Shown piece after piece: positions 15,621 through 22,387 of a stretch of 36,939 nt of DNA. The DNA comes from Clostridia bacterium (GTDB lineage Bacteria; Bacillota; Clostridia; Oscillospirales; CAG-272). The position numbers were made by a program, and so were the translations under genes. Numbering within the stretch: the first letter of the stretch is position 1; each line of letters starts with the position of its first letter. The notes under the pieces are model-generated. The model worked only from the letters and a program-made list of their open reading frames with translations. It was not told the DNA's origin and did no database searches. The stretch lies in assembly GCA_017482495.1 (NCBI GenBank), contig JAFUMU010000076.1, positions 1-36,939 of the forward strand, written 5' to 3'.

Positions 15621-16228
15621 TACTCTTCCCCTTTCGGTTTATCTTCATTATTTTCTTTCTTGGTTTCTTCTGCAGTCTCATTATCTGCAGATTTTTCAGG
15701 CTTCTTCTTTTTCTTTGTATCCTTATCGTCTGTTATCAGCTCGATTATGATGACCAGAAGAAGCAATGCGGCGCCCACCGAAAGCCCCACATACAATCCC
15801 GGAGGCTGCTGGATATACGCAGCTACGTATCCAAGATACGGTATAGTGAACACAGGCTTACCAATGATCTGACTTGCATCCACGGGAGATGCGTCTTCGA
15901 CCTCGTTTGCTACGCCCTTTGTCTTAAACTGAAGATGCGAGGGATCGCTCTCATCCTCTAAGATCTCAATGATCCTGTGGGTTGCGGTAGTATTTTCGGA
16001 AAGTCGGAAGGTTATATCGTCTCCAACCTTAAGCTCCGAAGGCTCTGCGTCTACAACGTAGATAACAGCTCCTGTGTGATACACAGGCTCCATTGAGCCG
16101 GACAGGACTGTATAAACCTGAACGCCGAACAACTTCACCCCAACCAATGCTACTGCAAATGCCACTACCGAGATCACTATGATCCATGTAATGATCTTCA
16201 GCACTACATTAAGTATTTTCTTTGCCAT
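15620..16228 (-). CDS. sipW: SipW-type (ER-type, S26B) signal peptidase I
   Basis: A 202-residue membrane signal peptidase that removes the specialised signal peptides of TasA-like proteins. Residues 10-35 form the N-terminal membrane helix. The catalytic serine is Ser45 in LSGSMEP, and a histidine (His84 in TATHRI) replaces the lysine of the usual bacterial enzymes, the hallmark of the ER-type group. The conserved acidic residue is probably Asp112 or Asp117. A second membrane helix lies at about 145-166, followed by an unusually charged Lys/Glu-rich cytoplasmic tail (170-202). It is first gene of the array, with a leader of about 210 nt, and its stop overlaps the start of the next gene. The nine downstream proteins with xTxAxL-type signal peptides are its obvious substrates. 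Confidence 0.93.
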   Translation of the reverse strand: MAKKILNVVLKIITWIIVISVVAFAVALVGVKLFGVQVYTVLSGSMEPVYHTGAVIYVVDAEPSELKVGDDITFRLSENTTATHRIIEILEDESDPSHLQFKTKGVANEVEDASPVDASQIIGKPVFTIPYLGYVAAYIQQPPGLYVGLSVGAALLLLVIIIELITDDKDTKKKKKPEKSADNETAEETKKENNEDKPKGEE

Positions 16229-16438
16229 TTGTCTTTTTTCTCTCTTTTCAGCGCAAATAAGCCCCGACCAGGGCTTTTTCGAGAAACAGCATAGTACTCC
16301 ATGCTATTTATACTGAATAATTATATCACCTATCTGTATAGAATTCAAGCTTTTTAGGCTAAATTTATAAACAAAATAAGAACAAATAAGCAGATAAATA
16401 TGTGAATTATAACAATACTCTGAGAGCAACTCTCCCCA
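16229..16438 (-). other. Long 5' leader of the sipW array with two hairpins
   Basis: From the predicted transcription start near 16438 to the sipW ATG there are about 210 untranslated nucleotides. Two hairpins can be seen: AGCAT/ATGCT (16288-16305) and AGCCC/GGGCT (16260-16275). The latter is about 32 nt before the start codon and has a T-run only on the plus strand. No known riboswitch class was recognised. No gene is seen in the 16229-16686 interval. Confidence 0.45.
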
Positions 16439-16444
16439 AATATA

Positions 16445-16473
16445 ATTATATATTCGGATGTGACACAAGTCAA
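16445..16473 (-). promoter_or_regulatory. Promoter of the sipW array
   Basis: TTGACT (16468-16473), exactly 17 bp, and perfect TATAAT (16445-16450) on the minus strand. The spacer contains CACATCCGAATA, a 12-bp sequence repeated in the promoter of the divergent XRE gene. Confidence 0.8.
16451..16462 (-). promoter_or_regulatory. Putative XRE operator in the sipW promoter
   Basis: CACATCCGAATA on the minus strand abuts the -10 box. It matches all 12 bases at 16635-16646 in the regulator's own promoter. Binding here would block RNA polymerase, so repression of the array is the simple prediction. Confidence 0.6.
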
Positions 16474-16605
16474 TGCTTTGAGTCAAGATTAGACGTCACT
16501 TTATGTCGCCAAATACCGACACCTCATAACATTTTTCACAAAAAGCAGCTCGATACCGGTTCTTTTAACAAAATCATAATTATACAAACGCCGTTTTTAG
16601 TATGA

Positions 16606-16618
16606 ATCCTATTAGGAT
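16606..16618 (+). promoter_or_regulatory. Putative XRE operator, upstream palindrome
   Basis: ATCCTATTAGGAT is a perfect palindrome around its central base. It lies 32 bp, about three helical turns, upstream of the related ATCCGAATAGGAT, so the pair would sit on the same DNA face. Confidence 0.55.
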
Positions 16619-16628
16619 ATCTGCATTA

Positions 16629-16657
16629 TTTTAACACATCCGAATAGGATATACAAT
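16629..16657 (+). promoter_or_regulatory. Probable promoter of the XRE gene with operator in the spacer
   Basis: TTTTAA (16629-16634), 17 bp, TACAAT (16652-16657). The -35 box is weak. The spacer contains ATCCGAATAGGAT (16638-16650), preceded by CAC to give the 12-bp match to the sipW promoter. Autoregulation is the natural reading. Confidence 0.55.
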
Positions 16658-16686
16658 AATAAACAGTAAAATATTTCGAGGAAAAT

Positions 16687-17034
16687 ATGAAAAACATAGA
16701 TTATGGAATAATTGGTCAACGCATTCGCGACATACGAATCTCTAAAGAATGGACACAAGCTCATCTTGCAGAAATATCCGGCATAGAACCATCCAACATT
16801 TCTCACATCGAGCGAGCGGCAACAAAGCTGAGTCTGCCCACCCTTATAAGCATCGCCAATGCGCTTGGTGTAACTACCGACGAGCTCATATACGGTAATC
16901 TTCTGAAAAGCTCACACGTTTCCGTAAAAATGATAGACGAGCTGCTTTCCGATTGCTCAGCAGAAGAAATAAAGTCGATTGCCCTGATGATCAAAACCAC
17001 AAAGACAATTTTGCGAAATAAAAAACACACATGA
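16687..17034 (+). CDS. XRE/Cro-family HTH transcription regulator, likely local SinR-like switch
   Basis: A 115-residue DNA-binding protein. Residues about 8-66 form a Cro/C1-type helix-turn-helix domain (IGQRIRDIRISKEWTQAHLAEISG, then IEPSNISHIERA as recognition segment and LPTLISIANALGVTTDEL closing the domain). The remaining 40 residues are a helical tail (MIDELLSDCSAEEIKSIALMI), presumably for dimer formation. It is divergent from sipW, and both promoters contain the same 12-bp sequence. In Bacillus subtilis the XRE protein SinR represses tapA-sipW-tasA, so a comparable role is plausible, but the C-terminal part shows no clear SinR signature and the gene may have been recruited independently. 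A GAGG site precedes the ATG. Confidence 0.85.
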   Translation: MKNIDYGIIGQRIRDIRISKEWTQAHLAEISGIEPSNISHIERAATKLSLPTLISIANALGVTTDELIYGNLLKSSHVSVKMIDELLSDCSAEEIKSIALMIKTTKTILRNKKHT

Positions 17035-17035
17035 C

Positions 17036-17063
17036 GGAGACACTTCGTAAAGAAGATGTCTCC
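17036..17063 (+). terminator. Terminator of the XRE gene
   Basis: GGAGACA (17036-17042) pairs with TGTCTCC (17057-17063), extended inside by CTTC/GAAG, followed by AATTTTC. It begins 2 nt after the stop codon. Confidence 0.7.
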
Positions 17064-17182
17064 AATTTTCTATTATGAAGAAAAAATGACACTTTCAAAA
17101 GCGGAAAGTATCATAGTGTGTTACATATTTTGAGAAAGGTAAATACTTGCCGTAAATAAAGCATATCTTTTTCGGCAGGCAA

Positions 17183-17382
17183 AGTTATATTGCGAACTAA
17201 AAGTTTGCAGCGATATTTTACAAGTTATATGAAAGCCTTGCGGCTTTCGTTATATTATATTCGCCGTGTAAACTGTCCGAAAGACAATATCACTTTGCGA
17301 AAGCCAAATATAACTGCGAAGCAATATAACTCGCCGTTAGGCGAATATAACTGAGGCACACTTCCTTGCGGAGTGTGCCTCA
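17183..17382. repeat. Palindromic mosaic repeat of AATATAACT units and hairpins
   Basis: Three copies of AATATAACT (17307, 17323, 17344) face three inverted forms AGTTATAT(T) or CGTTATATT (17183, 17223, 17248). Small hairpins alternate with them: GAAAGCC/GGCTTTC (17231-17248, TTGC loop), TCGCC/GGCGA (17331-17344) and TGAGGCACAC...GTGTGCCTCA (17352-17382, TTGC loop). The last hairpin may serve as terminator for the minus-strand gene ending at 17396. No coding potential is seen in 17035-17395. It resembles REP- or MITE-like elements; no transposase is present. Confidence 0.6.
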
Positions 17383-17395
17383 AAGGGGGCGTATT

Positions 17396-18025
17396 TTATT
17401 TCGCAAATAGATTTTTCAGATCTGTTATGTATTTCTCTGCATCAAAGGGATCAAGCACCGAGTCCTTTCTGAGATAAAGAGGATGGTGGGGATGCCCCGA
17501 TTTTTTGGAACGCGCACCTGCTGTATACCATTTTGCTCCGTAGCTCTTCCCCAGTTCTATCATATCAAGTACGCAATCAGGAAGATACCGTCTTTTTTCT
17601 ATTATGGTTCCCCATGCCGCCCACACAGCAGGCTCTCCCTCAGAGACCGACAGAACGTATTCAAACGCCTTCATATTTTCCTCATGAAGCCTTACATTAA
17701 GATCCTTTTCCATATGATCCGGGTCCGTTGCTCTCTGGGCATACACATTGAACATTATAAAGCTGTCATATCCGTTGCCGGCAGCTATTCTTTCAACACT
17801 TTTGAGGGTATTATCAAGATTATCCGGCTCTGCAGTCGAGGGATTGATACCGATGCATATAAGCGGTTTTTTTCCTCTTGTTCCAAGGATATATCTGTAT
17901 TCCGAATAAAAATCGGGAATATACATCCACTTTTCTCTGTCGTAATCCTCCCTGCCCGAATCTGCCCTTGCATCCTCAAAGGACAGGACCTCTATATATT
18001 TCGTATCACTCTGCGGGATATGCAT
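17396..18025 (-). CDS. DUF1643 family protein
   Basis: A 209-residue cytosolic protein of unknown function. The central part carries the family's recognisable features: YRYILGTR, CIGINPSTAEPDNLDNTL, a GYDSFIMFNVYAQRATDP segment and, later, AVWAAWGTIIEKRRYL and a GHPHHPLYLRKD end motif. Similar proteins occur in phages and scattered bacterial genomes; their biochemical role is not established. The ATG at 18025 was chosen because AGGAGGG lies 5 nt before it; this makes it overlap the 3' end of the HAD gene by 20 nt, so the two are co-transcribed and possibly coupled. There is no membrane segment or signal peptide. Confidence 0.8.
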   Translation of the reverse strand: MHIPQSDTKYIEVLSFEDARADSGREDYDREKWMYIPDFYSEYRYILGTRGKKPLICIGINPSTAEPDNLDNTLKSVERIAAGNGYDSFIMFNVYAQRATDPDHMEKDLNVRLHEENMKAFEYVLSVSEGEPAVWAAWGTIIEKRRYLPDCVLDMIELGKSYGAKWYTAGARSKKSGHPHHPLYLRKDSVLDPFDAEKYITDLKNLFAK

Positions 18026-18674
18026 ATATACCCTCCTTTACGATCCTGTACAGGCAATCTGTATCGTCTGCAAAATCTGTTGCGCCTGCCGCTTCAAGTT
18101 CCTCACTTGTTCTAAATCCCCACGTTACCATAACGCTGTCAACCCCTGCATTTCTTGCCGTCTCTACGTCCACCTCGGAGTCTCCGATATAGAGAATATG
18201 TTTTCCTCCAAGCACCCTTACAGCCTCGAGGACTGCATCGGGAGCAGGCTTTTTTCTGACTCCATCCCTCTCGCCCAAGGAAATATCAAACATTCCACTA
18301 AAGTAATGCTCTATGATCTCGGTCACGGCAAAATGTGCTTTATTTGACACAACTCCCAGCTTAATCCCCTCAGCTTTTAAATCAGAAACCAACTTATTTA
18401 TCCCTGGATATGGGGCAGTGTTATCCATCGAGTGTTCCTTGTAATACTGCTTGAAATCTGCAAACACTCTTTCAACAACCTCGCTGCTGCTTCCTGCGGG
18501 AACTGCCCTTTTGATAAGGTTCAATATTCCGTTTCCCACAAAGGCTCGAACCTCCTCCAAGGTGCGCTCAGGGAGCCCGTTTAATTTCAAGGCATAGGAA
18601 ACTGCCAGATGCAGATCTCCCAGCGTATCAAGCAATGTACCGTCGAGGTCAAATATAACTGTATCGTATATCAT
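18006..18674 (-). CDS. gph: HAD-superfamily phosphatase, phosphoglycolate phosphatase-like
   Basis: A 222-residue HAD hydrolase of subfamily I with a helical cap. Motif I is FDLDGTLLDT (nucleophile Asp9, acid/base Asp11), motif II VVSNKA, motif III lysine in RKKPAPDAV, and motif IV GDSEVDVETA. The closest well-known family is Gph/PGP, which hydrolyses 2-phosphoglycolate, but pyrophosphatases such as PpaX share the pattern, so substrate is uncertain. It has its own TTGAAG-N17-TATACT promoter and is the first gene of a two-gene unit with the DUF1643 protein. Confidence 0.85.
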   Translation of the reverse strand: MIYDTVIFDLDGTLLDTLGDLHLAVSYALKLNGLPERTLEEVRAFVGNGILNLIKRAVPAGSSSEVVERVFADFKQYYKEHSMDNTAPYPGINKLVSDLKAEGIKLGVVSNKAHFAVTEIIEHYFSGMFDISLGERDGVRKKPAPDAVLEAVRVLGGKHILYIGDSEVDVETARNAGVDSVMVTWGFRTSEELEAAGATDFADDTDCLYRIVKEGIYAYPAE

Positions 18675-18704
18675 ATCTTACTCCGAATATCATATTTCTT
18701 CCAC

Positions 18705-18733
18705 AGTATACCACATATCGCCTTATCCTTCAA
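18705..18733 (-). promoter_or_regulatory. Promoter of the gph-like gene
   Basis: TTGAAG (18728-18733), 17-bp spacer, TATACT (18705-18710) on the minus strand. It lies back-to-back with the tadA promoter; the two -35 boxes are 10 bp apart. Confidence 0.7.
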
Positions 18734-18743
18734 GCACCTGCAA

Positions 18744-18772
18744 TTGACTTTTGATACAATATAAGATATACT
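18744..18772 (+). promoter_or_regulatory. Promoter of tadA
   Basis: TTGACT (18744-18749), 17-bp spacer and TATACT (18767-18772). The start codon at 18798 follows an AAGGGGGTG ribosome site. Confidence 0.75.
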
Positions 18773-18797
18773 GAAACAGACAAGGGGGTGCTTACTA

Positions 18798-19259
18798 ATG
18801 GAAAAATATATGAGACTGGCTTTGGCGGAGGCAAAAAAATGTGCCTTGCTTGACGAAGTACCCGTGGGCGCCGTGATCGTCAAGGATGGAAAAGTGATTG
18901 CTGCCTGCGGCAACGGCAGAGAAACGGAAAAGGATGCCACCGCACATGCTGAGACGTCTGTTATAAGAGAAGCATGCAAATCATTAGGAGGCTGGCATCT
19001 GGCAGGATGCGAGCTGTATGTCACCCTTGAGCCCTGTCTTATGTGTGCCGGGGCTATCGTTAACGCACGTATCGCCAAGGTGGTATACGGCGCAAGCGAC
19101 CCGAAATTCGGTGCAATGAGTTCTATGACAGATATAACCTCCCTTCCCCTCAACCACAAGCCGGAGGTTATTGCGGGAGTTCTTGAGGATGAATGCTCAC
19201 AGCTTTTAAAGGACTTTTTCAAGGCCAAGAGAGAACGCGGCAGCAGATGGAAGAAATAA
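18798..19259 (+). CDS. tadA: tRNA-specific adenosine deaminase
   Basis: A 153-residue zinc enzyme that deaminates A34 of tRNA-Arg(ACG) to inosine. The cytidine-deaminase-fold zinc site is complete: His50 and catalytic Glu52 in HAE, and Cys80 and Cys83 in PCLMC. The tail segment ARIAKVVYGASDPKFGA is typical of TadA rather than of free-nucleobase deaminases, and length matches. It is a single-gene unit with its own promoter and a strong terminator. In many Firmicutes tadA neighbours the SRP RNA and dnaX; neither is seen here. Confidence 0.93.
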   Translation: MEKYMRLALAEAKKCALLDEVPVGAVIVKDGKVIAACGNGRETEKDATAHAETSVIREACKSLGGWHLAGCELYVTLEPCLMCAGAIVNARIAKVVYGASDPKFGAMSSMTDITSLPLNHKPEVIAGVLEDECSQLLKDFFKAKRERGSRWKK

Positions 19260-19262
19260 CAG

Positions 19263-19296
19263 AGAGCCTTGCTTCGTATAGTCGAAGCAAGGCTCT
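19263..19296 (+). terminator. Terminator of tadA
   Basis: A perfect 14-bp stem (AGAGCCTTGCTTCG 19263-19276 with CGAAGCAAGGCTCT 19283-19296), 6-nt loop, followed by a T-run. It lies between convergent genes and may also affect the minus-strand operon ending at 19299. Confidence 0.9.
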
Positions 19297-19298
19297 TT

Positions 19299-20384
19299 TT
19301 ATATTTTTGCAAGTGCGGCGTTTTTATATGTGGGGTCGTCGGTCACCTCGCAGATGACCTTGATCTCACCGGGGAAAACGATCTGGGAGTTTTCGTCACT
19401 GAGCTCTATCTCCATAATAGCCTTATCATCCCAGAAGGGATACACGTCTATTTCAAAATACTGACCCTCGTATGTAAGGCAATATCTGTTTTTTCTGATC
19501 TGCCTCTTAGCGGTATCTGCATTCATAAGAAGGCTTAAATATTCCTCCTTTGTCAGTCTGCGCTCAAGCTCAACACGCTTAAGATTACTTAGTTTACGCT
19601 TTACCGTCTCAAAATAGATATAATTTCCGCCTATACCTCTCTGACGTACACGCACCTCGTCATCACCGTCGGAATTGAGATAGGTTTGAATTATCTCCAC
19701 CTTCTGACAGTTTGGCAAAGATTCCAGCCAATTGATGTCGGGATATTCTATAAGGAATTTACGTTCCACCTCAAGAGGCTCGGGCTCTCCGAGGAAAGAT
19801 GCGATCTCCTTTATAAGGTTATTCATCTTGCCTTCAAGATCGGAGGTGTTATCTATTACTCTAAAATGAGGATGACCGGTCCAAGCAGAAATAAGCTTGT
19901 CATCAAGCTCTGCCGCCTGCTCTACAGTTTCTGTTCTTGCAGCATTATTAGCAAGTGTATAAAACTCCACAGCGCCCTTTGCAGCCGTTACAAGATGAAA
20001 CACCGCTCCGTAGCTGTCTCTTAGCTCAACCTCGCTTGTCCCAAGGTCGCACACTACCTGTGCAAAATCATCTTCTGTCATATAAGCTTTATTATCAAGA
20101 GCACCTCTGTCGCAAACAATAAGCACCTTCTCTGCCGCCATTGTACGCGCCGCCATCTCGAATATTTTTTCCTTTTCAAGTTGGAGATACATCTGGCATC
20201 TCTGATACTGAGCATTGGTGCCGCAGGTCCAGGGGGCAACGCCGCCTCCGATAAGCTCAGTTGCGGTCTCGGGAACAAAGAGAACCGTATACCCCATCTG
20301 AGTAAAGGCATTCTGTATCCATGTCATTGCGGTAGACTTACCTCCGCAGGGGCCTCCTGTTACAACTATCTTTGTTATTTCCAT
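19299..20384 (-). CDS. AAA-type ATPase / CYTH (triphosphate tunnel) fusion protein
   Basis: A 361-residue two-domain cytosolic protein. The N-terminal part (about 1-195) is a P-loop ATPase or kinase of the AAA_28 type, with Walker A GGPCGGKST (10-18) and a VLIVCDRG Walker-B-like strand near 87-94. The C-terminal part (about 203-361) is a CYTH / triphosphate-tunnel domain that begins with the signature EVERK (205-209) and contains the expected RVRQR, KRVELERRL and EIDVY strands. CYTH enzymes act on triphosphates (inorganic triphosphate, ThTP or ATP to cAMP). The same order of kinase then CYTH is known in plant TTM proteins, whose tunnel hydrolyses pyrophosphate. Last gene of an overlapping four-gene operon; its start directly follows the stop of the 57-residue gene. 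Confidence 0.85.
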   Translation of the reverse strand: MEITKIVVTGGPCGGKSTAMTWIQNAFTQMGYTVLFVPETATELIGGGVAPWTCGTNAQYQRCQMYLQLEKEKIFEMAARTMAAEKVLIVCDRGALDNKAYMTEDDFAQVVCDLGTSEVELRDSYGAVFHLVTAAKGAVEFYTLANNAARTETVEQAAELDDKLISAWTGHPHFRVIDNTSDLEGKMNNLIKEIASFLGEPEPLEVERKFLIEYPDINWLESLPNCQKVEIIQTYLNSDGDDEVRVRQRGIGGNYIYFETVKRKLSNLKRVELERRLTKEEYLSLLMNADTAKRQIRKNRYCLTYEGQYFEIDVYPFWDDKAIMEIELSDENSQIVFPGEIKVICEVTDDPTYKNAALAKI

Positions 20385-20558
20385 TCAGTCCTCCACAGTA
20401 TATTCAAACATTTCATAGTGAAGTCTTGTCCCCACATTTACTCCTGCGGGGAGAAGGGCAAGCGCGATAAAGAGGTCCTCGTCACATTCTCCGTTTTCAT
20501 CACGAAGATATGCATATTCACCTTCTATTTTCACAACCAGATAATTTTTTGGTTCCAT
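20385..20558 (-). CDS. Small conserved-looking protein of 57 residues, function unknown
   Basis: A short gene of 58 codons including stop. The protein starts MEPKNYLVVKIEGEYAYLRD and contains a hydrophobic ALALLPAGV segment and an acidic end EYTVED. The pattern EGEYAYLRDENGE followed by LLP and G resembles small beta-barrel proteins of the DUF3006 kind, but this is only a likeness. Translation evidence is the context: its ATG overlaps the TAA of the upstream gene (TAATG), and its TGA is directly followed by the ATG of the AAA-CYTH gene. A GGTGAG sequence lies just before the start. Confidence 0.75.
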   Translation of the reverse strand: MEPKNYLVVKIEGEYAYLRDENGECDEDLFIALALLPAGVNVGTRLHYEMFEYTVED

Positions 20559-21070
20559 TATTTCTCACCTTTCTCAACGCCACGAACAAAGCGTATCTCA
20601 CATATGTCGTCACCTCGTGCGATAGTCTTTGGCAGTTCAAGATGACATCCGAAGCTCTCCGCGATCCCTCTGTCACCGCACATAGCGTGGTCGCAAAGCT
20701 CTCTTATCTCCTCGTCTGTGCATCCCTGCTTCTGCCAAGCCTTAACAAGAGGACAGTAATGGAAGTCGATGTCCAGATTGTCATCTGTGCATCTCTGTAT
20801 CTTCATCTCAAAAACAAGCTGCGCAGGCAAGGTAAACAAGGTCTTTTTAAGCCCCTTAAGGCTGTCTCCGCCTCCTGCCTTTCTGCGAAGATTTGCACCC
20901 TGATAAAGTCCGCAGCGCTTGATGGCGGCGGGAGCATAGTCCTTTGCCTCAAGTCCTTTTTTCTTTGCCTCGTCGCAAAGAAGATACATCCAGAGCGCTC
21001 TGTGCTCAAGCTGCTCTCTTATTGCCGCAAGAAGTCCGTTTTTGTACTTAGGTTCATTTTTGATACTCAT
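20558..21070 (-). CDS. L-2-amino-thiazoline-4-carboxylic acid hydrolase-like protein
   Basis: A 170-residue cytosolic protein resembling the ATC hydrolase family, whose founding members open the thiazoline ring of L-ATC on the path to L-cysteine in Pseudomonas. The recognisable part is the C-terminal half: DFHYCPLVKAWQKQG, then an acidic helix, LCDHAMCGDRGIAESFG and a final ARGDDICEIRF segment. Cys in HYCPL and the DHAMCGDRG cluster are probable active-site or ligand positions. Many Clostridia carry such proteins without known function, so substrate is open. Its ATG overlaps the MFS stop (ATGA), and its own stop overlaps the next start. Confidence 0.75.
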   Translation of the reverse strand: MSIKNEPKYKNGLLAAIREQLEHRALWMYLLCDEAKKKGLEAKDYAPAAIKRCGLYQGANLRRKAGGGDSLKGLKKTLFTLPAQLVFEMKIQRCTDDNLDIDFHYCPLVKAWQKQGCTDEEIRELCDHAMCGDRGIAESFGCHLELPKTIARGDDICEIRFVRGVEKGEK

Positions 21071-22251
21071 TTTATTTTCTCCTTATCTTTCATGGTTTTA
21101 TTGAGAAGCTCTGTCATAGCAAGCATAAGCACAGCAATGGCGAGAAGAAACACGGGATAAAATCCAATATTTATGTTGTCAGCAATAAGTCCGAACAGAG
21201 GGGGCATAAGGGTAGTACCCACGTATGCCGACGCCATCTGAATACCAACTATTGCCTGGGAATTTTCACGTCCGAAATTGGAGGGTGTTGCATGAATAAC
21301 AGAAGGATAGACAGGAGCACAGCCTATACCTATAACTACCAATCCGCAAAGCACGAGGATATCAGTCTTAAGCGGTATACCCACCATAACAATACCGGCA
21401 ATAATAGTTCCGATCCCTATTCTTATAAGCGTCTTATCTCCAAGCTTGTCTGCCACAAAGCCATTTATAAGACGTCCAAAGGTTATACCAAGATAAAAGA
21501 GAGAGGCAAAAAGCGCCGCAGTTTCAGCATCAACGCCTCTTGATTCTACCAAATAGCTGCTTGCCCAAAGCCCCGCAGTACTCTCCAAAGCGCAGTAGCA
21601 AAAAAAGGATACGAGAACATATTTTACGCCCTTTATCTTAAGAGCACCTACCACTCCCAAAGCTACTGCTTCCACCGCATTTTCGCTGTCATTATATTCA
21701 GCCTGCTTCTTTTTCCACAGAGGAAGACTTGCAAACAGCATCGCTGTCAAAACTATCTGTATAACAAAAACCGTACGGTAGCCCATCTGCCATCCATAGT
21801 CTTCACTGAGGCAATACCCCATAATAAACGGGCTGACAGAAACGCCTACTCCCCAAAAGCAGTGCAGCCAGCTCATATGTCTTGCGGCATAATGAAGGGC
21901 CACGAAGTTATTCAGAGCCGCATCCACTGCACCTGCTCCAAGTCCGTAGGGTATAGCCCAAAGGTACATCTGCAGGATACTGCTTGAAGCGGAAAAACCA
22001 AACAGAGCCATTGCCGTCATACCCACGCTGACTGCAGTTACAAGCCCTGCACCGAATCGTCTTGTAAGCCGATCAGACAAAAGGCTTGACACAATAGTGC
22101 CGCCGGCTATTATCATGGTTATAACCCCGGCAAGAGATATAGGTGCGCCAAGCTCCTGATGCATAACAGGCCATCCCGAGCCAAGAAGAGAATCAGGCAG
22201 ACCGAGACTTATAAACGACATATAGATTATAGCAAGAAGTATCGAAAACAT
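21067..22251 (-). CDS. MFS transporter
   Basis: A 394-residue membrane protein with about 12 hydrophobic segments and the major-facilitator loop motif SDRLTRRFGAG between helices 2 and 3. A second copy of the loop, NGFVADKLGDK, lies between helices 8 and 9. A GxxLPDSLLGSGWP start and long stretches like QLYLWAIPYGLGAGAVD-type helices resemble the FucP-like sugar/drug:H+ group. It is first gene of an operon with an ATC-hydrolase-like protein, a 57-residue protein and an AAA-CYTH fusion, which might suggest uptake or export of a small sulfur or phosphate-containing compound. The substrate cannot be read from sequence. Confidence 0.85.
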   Translation of the reverse strand: MFSILLAIIYMSFISLGLPDSLLGSGWPVMHQELGAPISLAGVITMIIAGGTIVSSLLSDRLTRRFGAGLVTAVSVGMTAMALFGFSASSSILQMYLWAIPYGLGAGAVDAALNNFVALHYAARHMSWLHCFWGVGVSVSPFIMGYCLSEDYGWQMGYRTVFVIQIVLTAMLFASLPLWKKKQAEYNDSENAVEAVALGVVGALKIKGVKYVLVSFFCYCALESTAGLWASSYLVESRGVDAETAALFASLFYLGITFGRLINGFVADKLGDKTLIRIGIGTIIAGIVMVGIPLKTDILVLCGLVVIGIGCAPVYPSVIHATPSNFGRENSQAIVGIQMASAYVGTTLMPPLFGLIADNINIGFYPVFLLAIAVLMLAMTELLNKTMKDKEKIK

Positions 22252-22282
22252 ATTACTCTCCCAAAAGCATTTCCATCTTTAT

Positions 22283-22309
22283 ATTATACCTTAACCTGAG
22301 TTTTTTCAA
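22283..22309 (-). promoter_or_regulatory. Possible promoter of the MFS operon
   Basis: Perfect TATAAT (22283-22288) on the minus strand with TTGAAA (22304-22309) at a short 15-bp spacing. The -10 box is convincing, the -35 uncertain. Confidence 0.45.
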
Positions 22310-22332
22310 GTCCATTTGCTCTTTTTATGTAC

Positions 22333-22361
22333 TTGATTATACTCATTTAATGTGCTAAAAT
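22333..22361 (+). promoter_or_regulatory. Promoter of recG
   Basis: TTGATT (22333-22338), 17-bp spacer, TAAAAT (22356-22361), followed by an AAAGGAG ribosome site. Confidence 0.65.
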
Positions 22362-22387
22362 AATAAAAAAGTAAAGGAAAGGAGCAG

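Noticed and set aside
16229..16438. Cyclic-di-GMP or preQ1 riboswitch in the sipW leader
   Set aside because: The hairpins present do not contain the conserved bases of these classes; only generic structure can be claimed.
18674..18797. SRP RNA gene next to tadA
   Set aside because: The interval is only 123 bp, is filled by two divergent promoters, and lacks the conserved SRP loop sequences; the 3' side of tadA is closed by a terminator.
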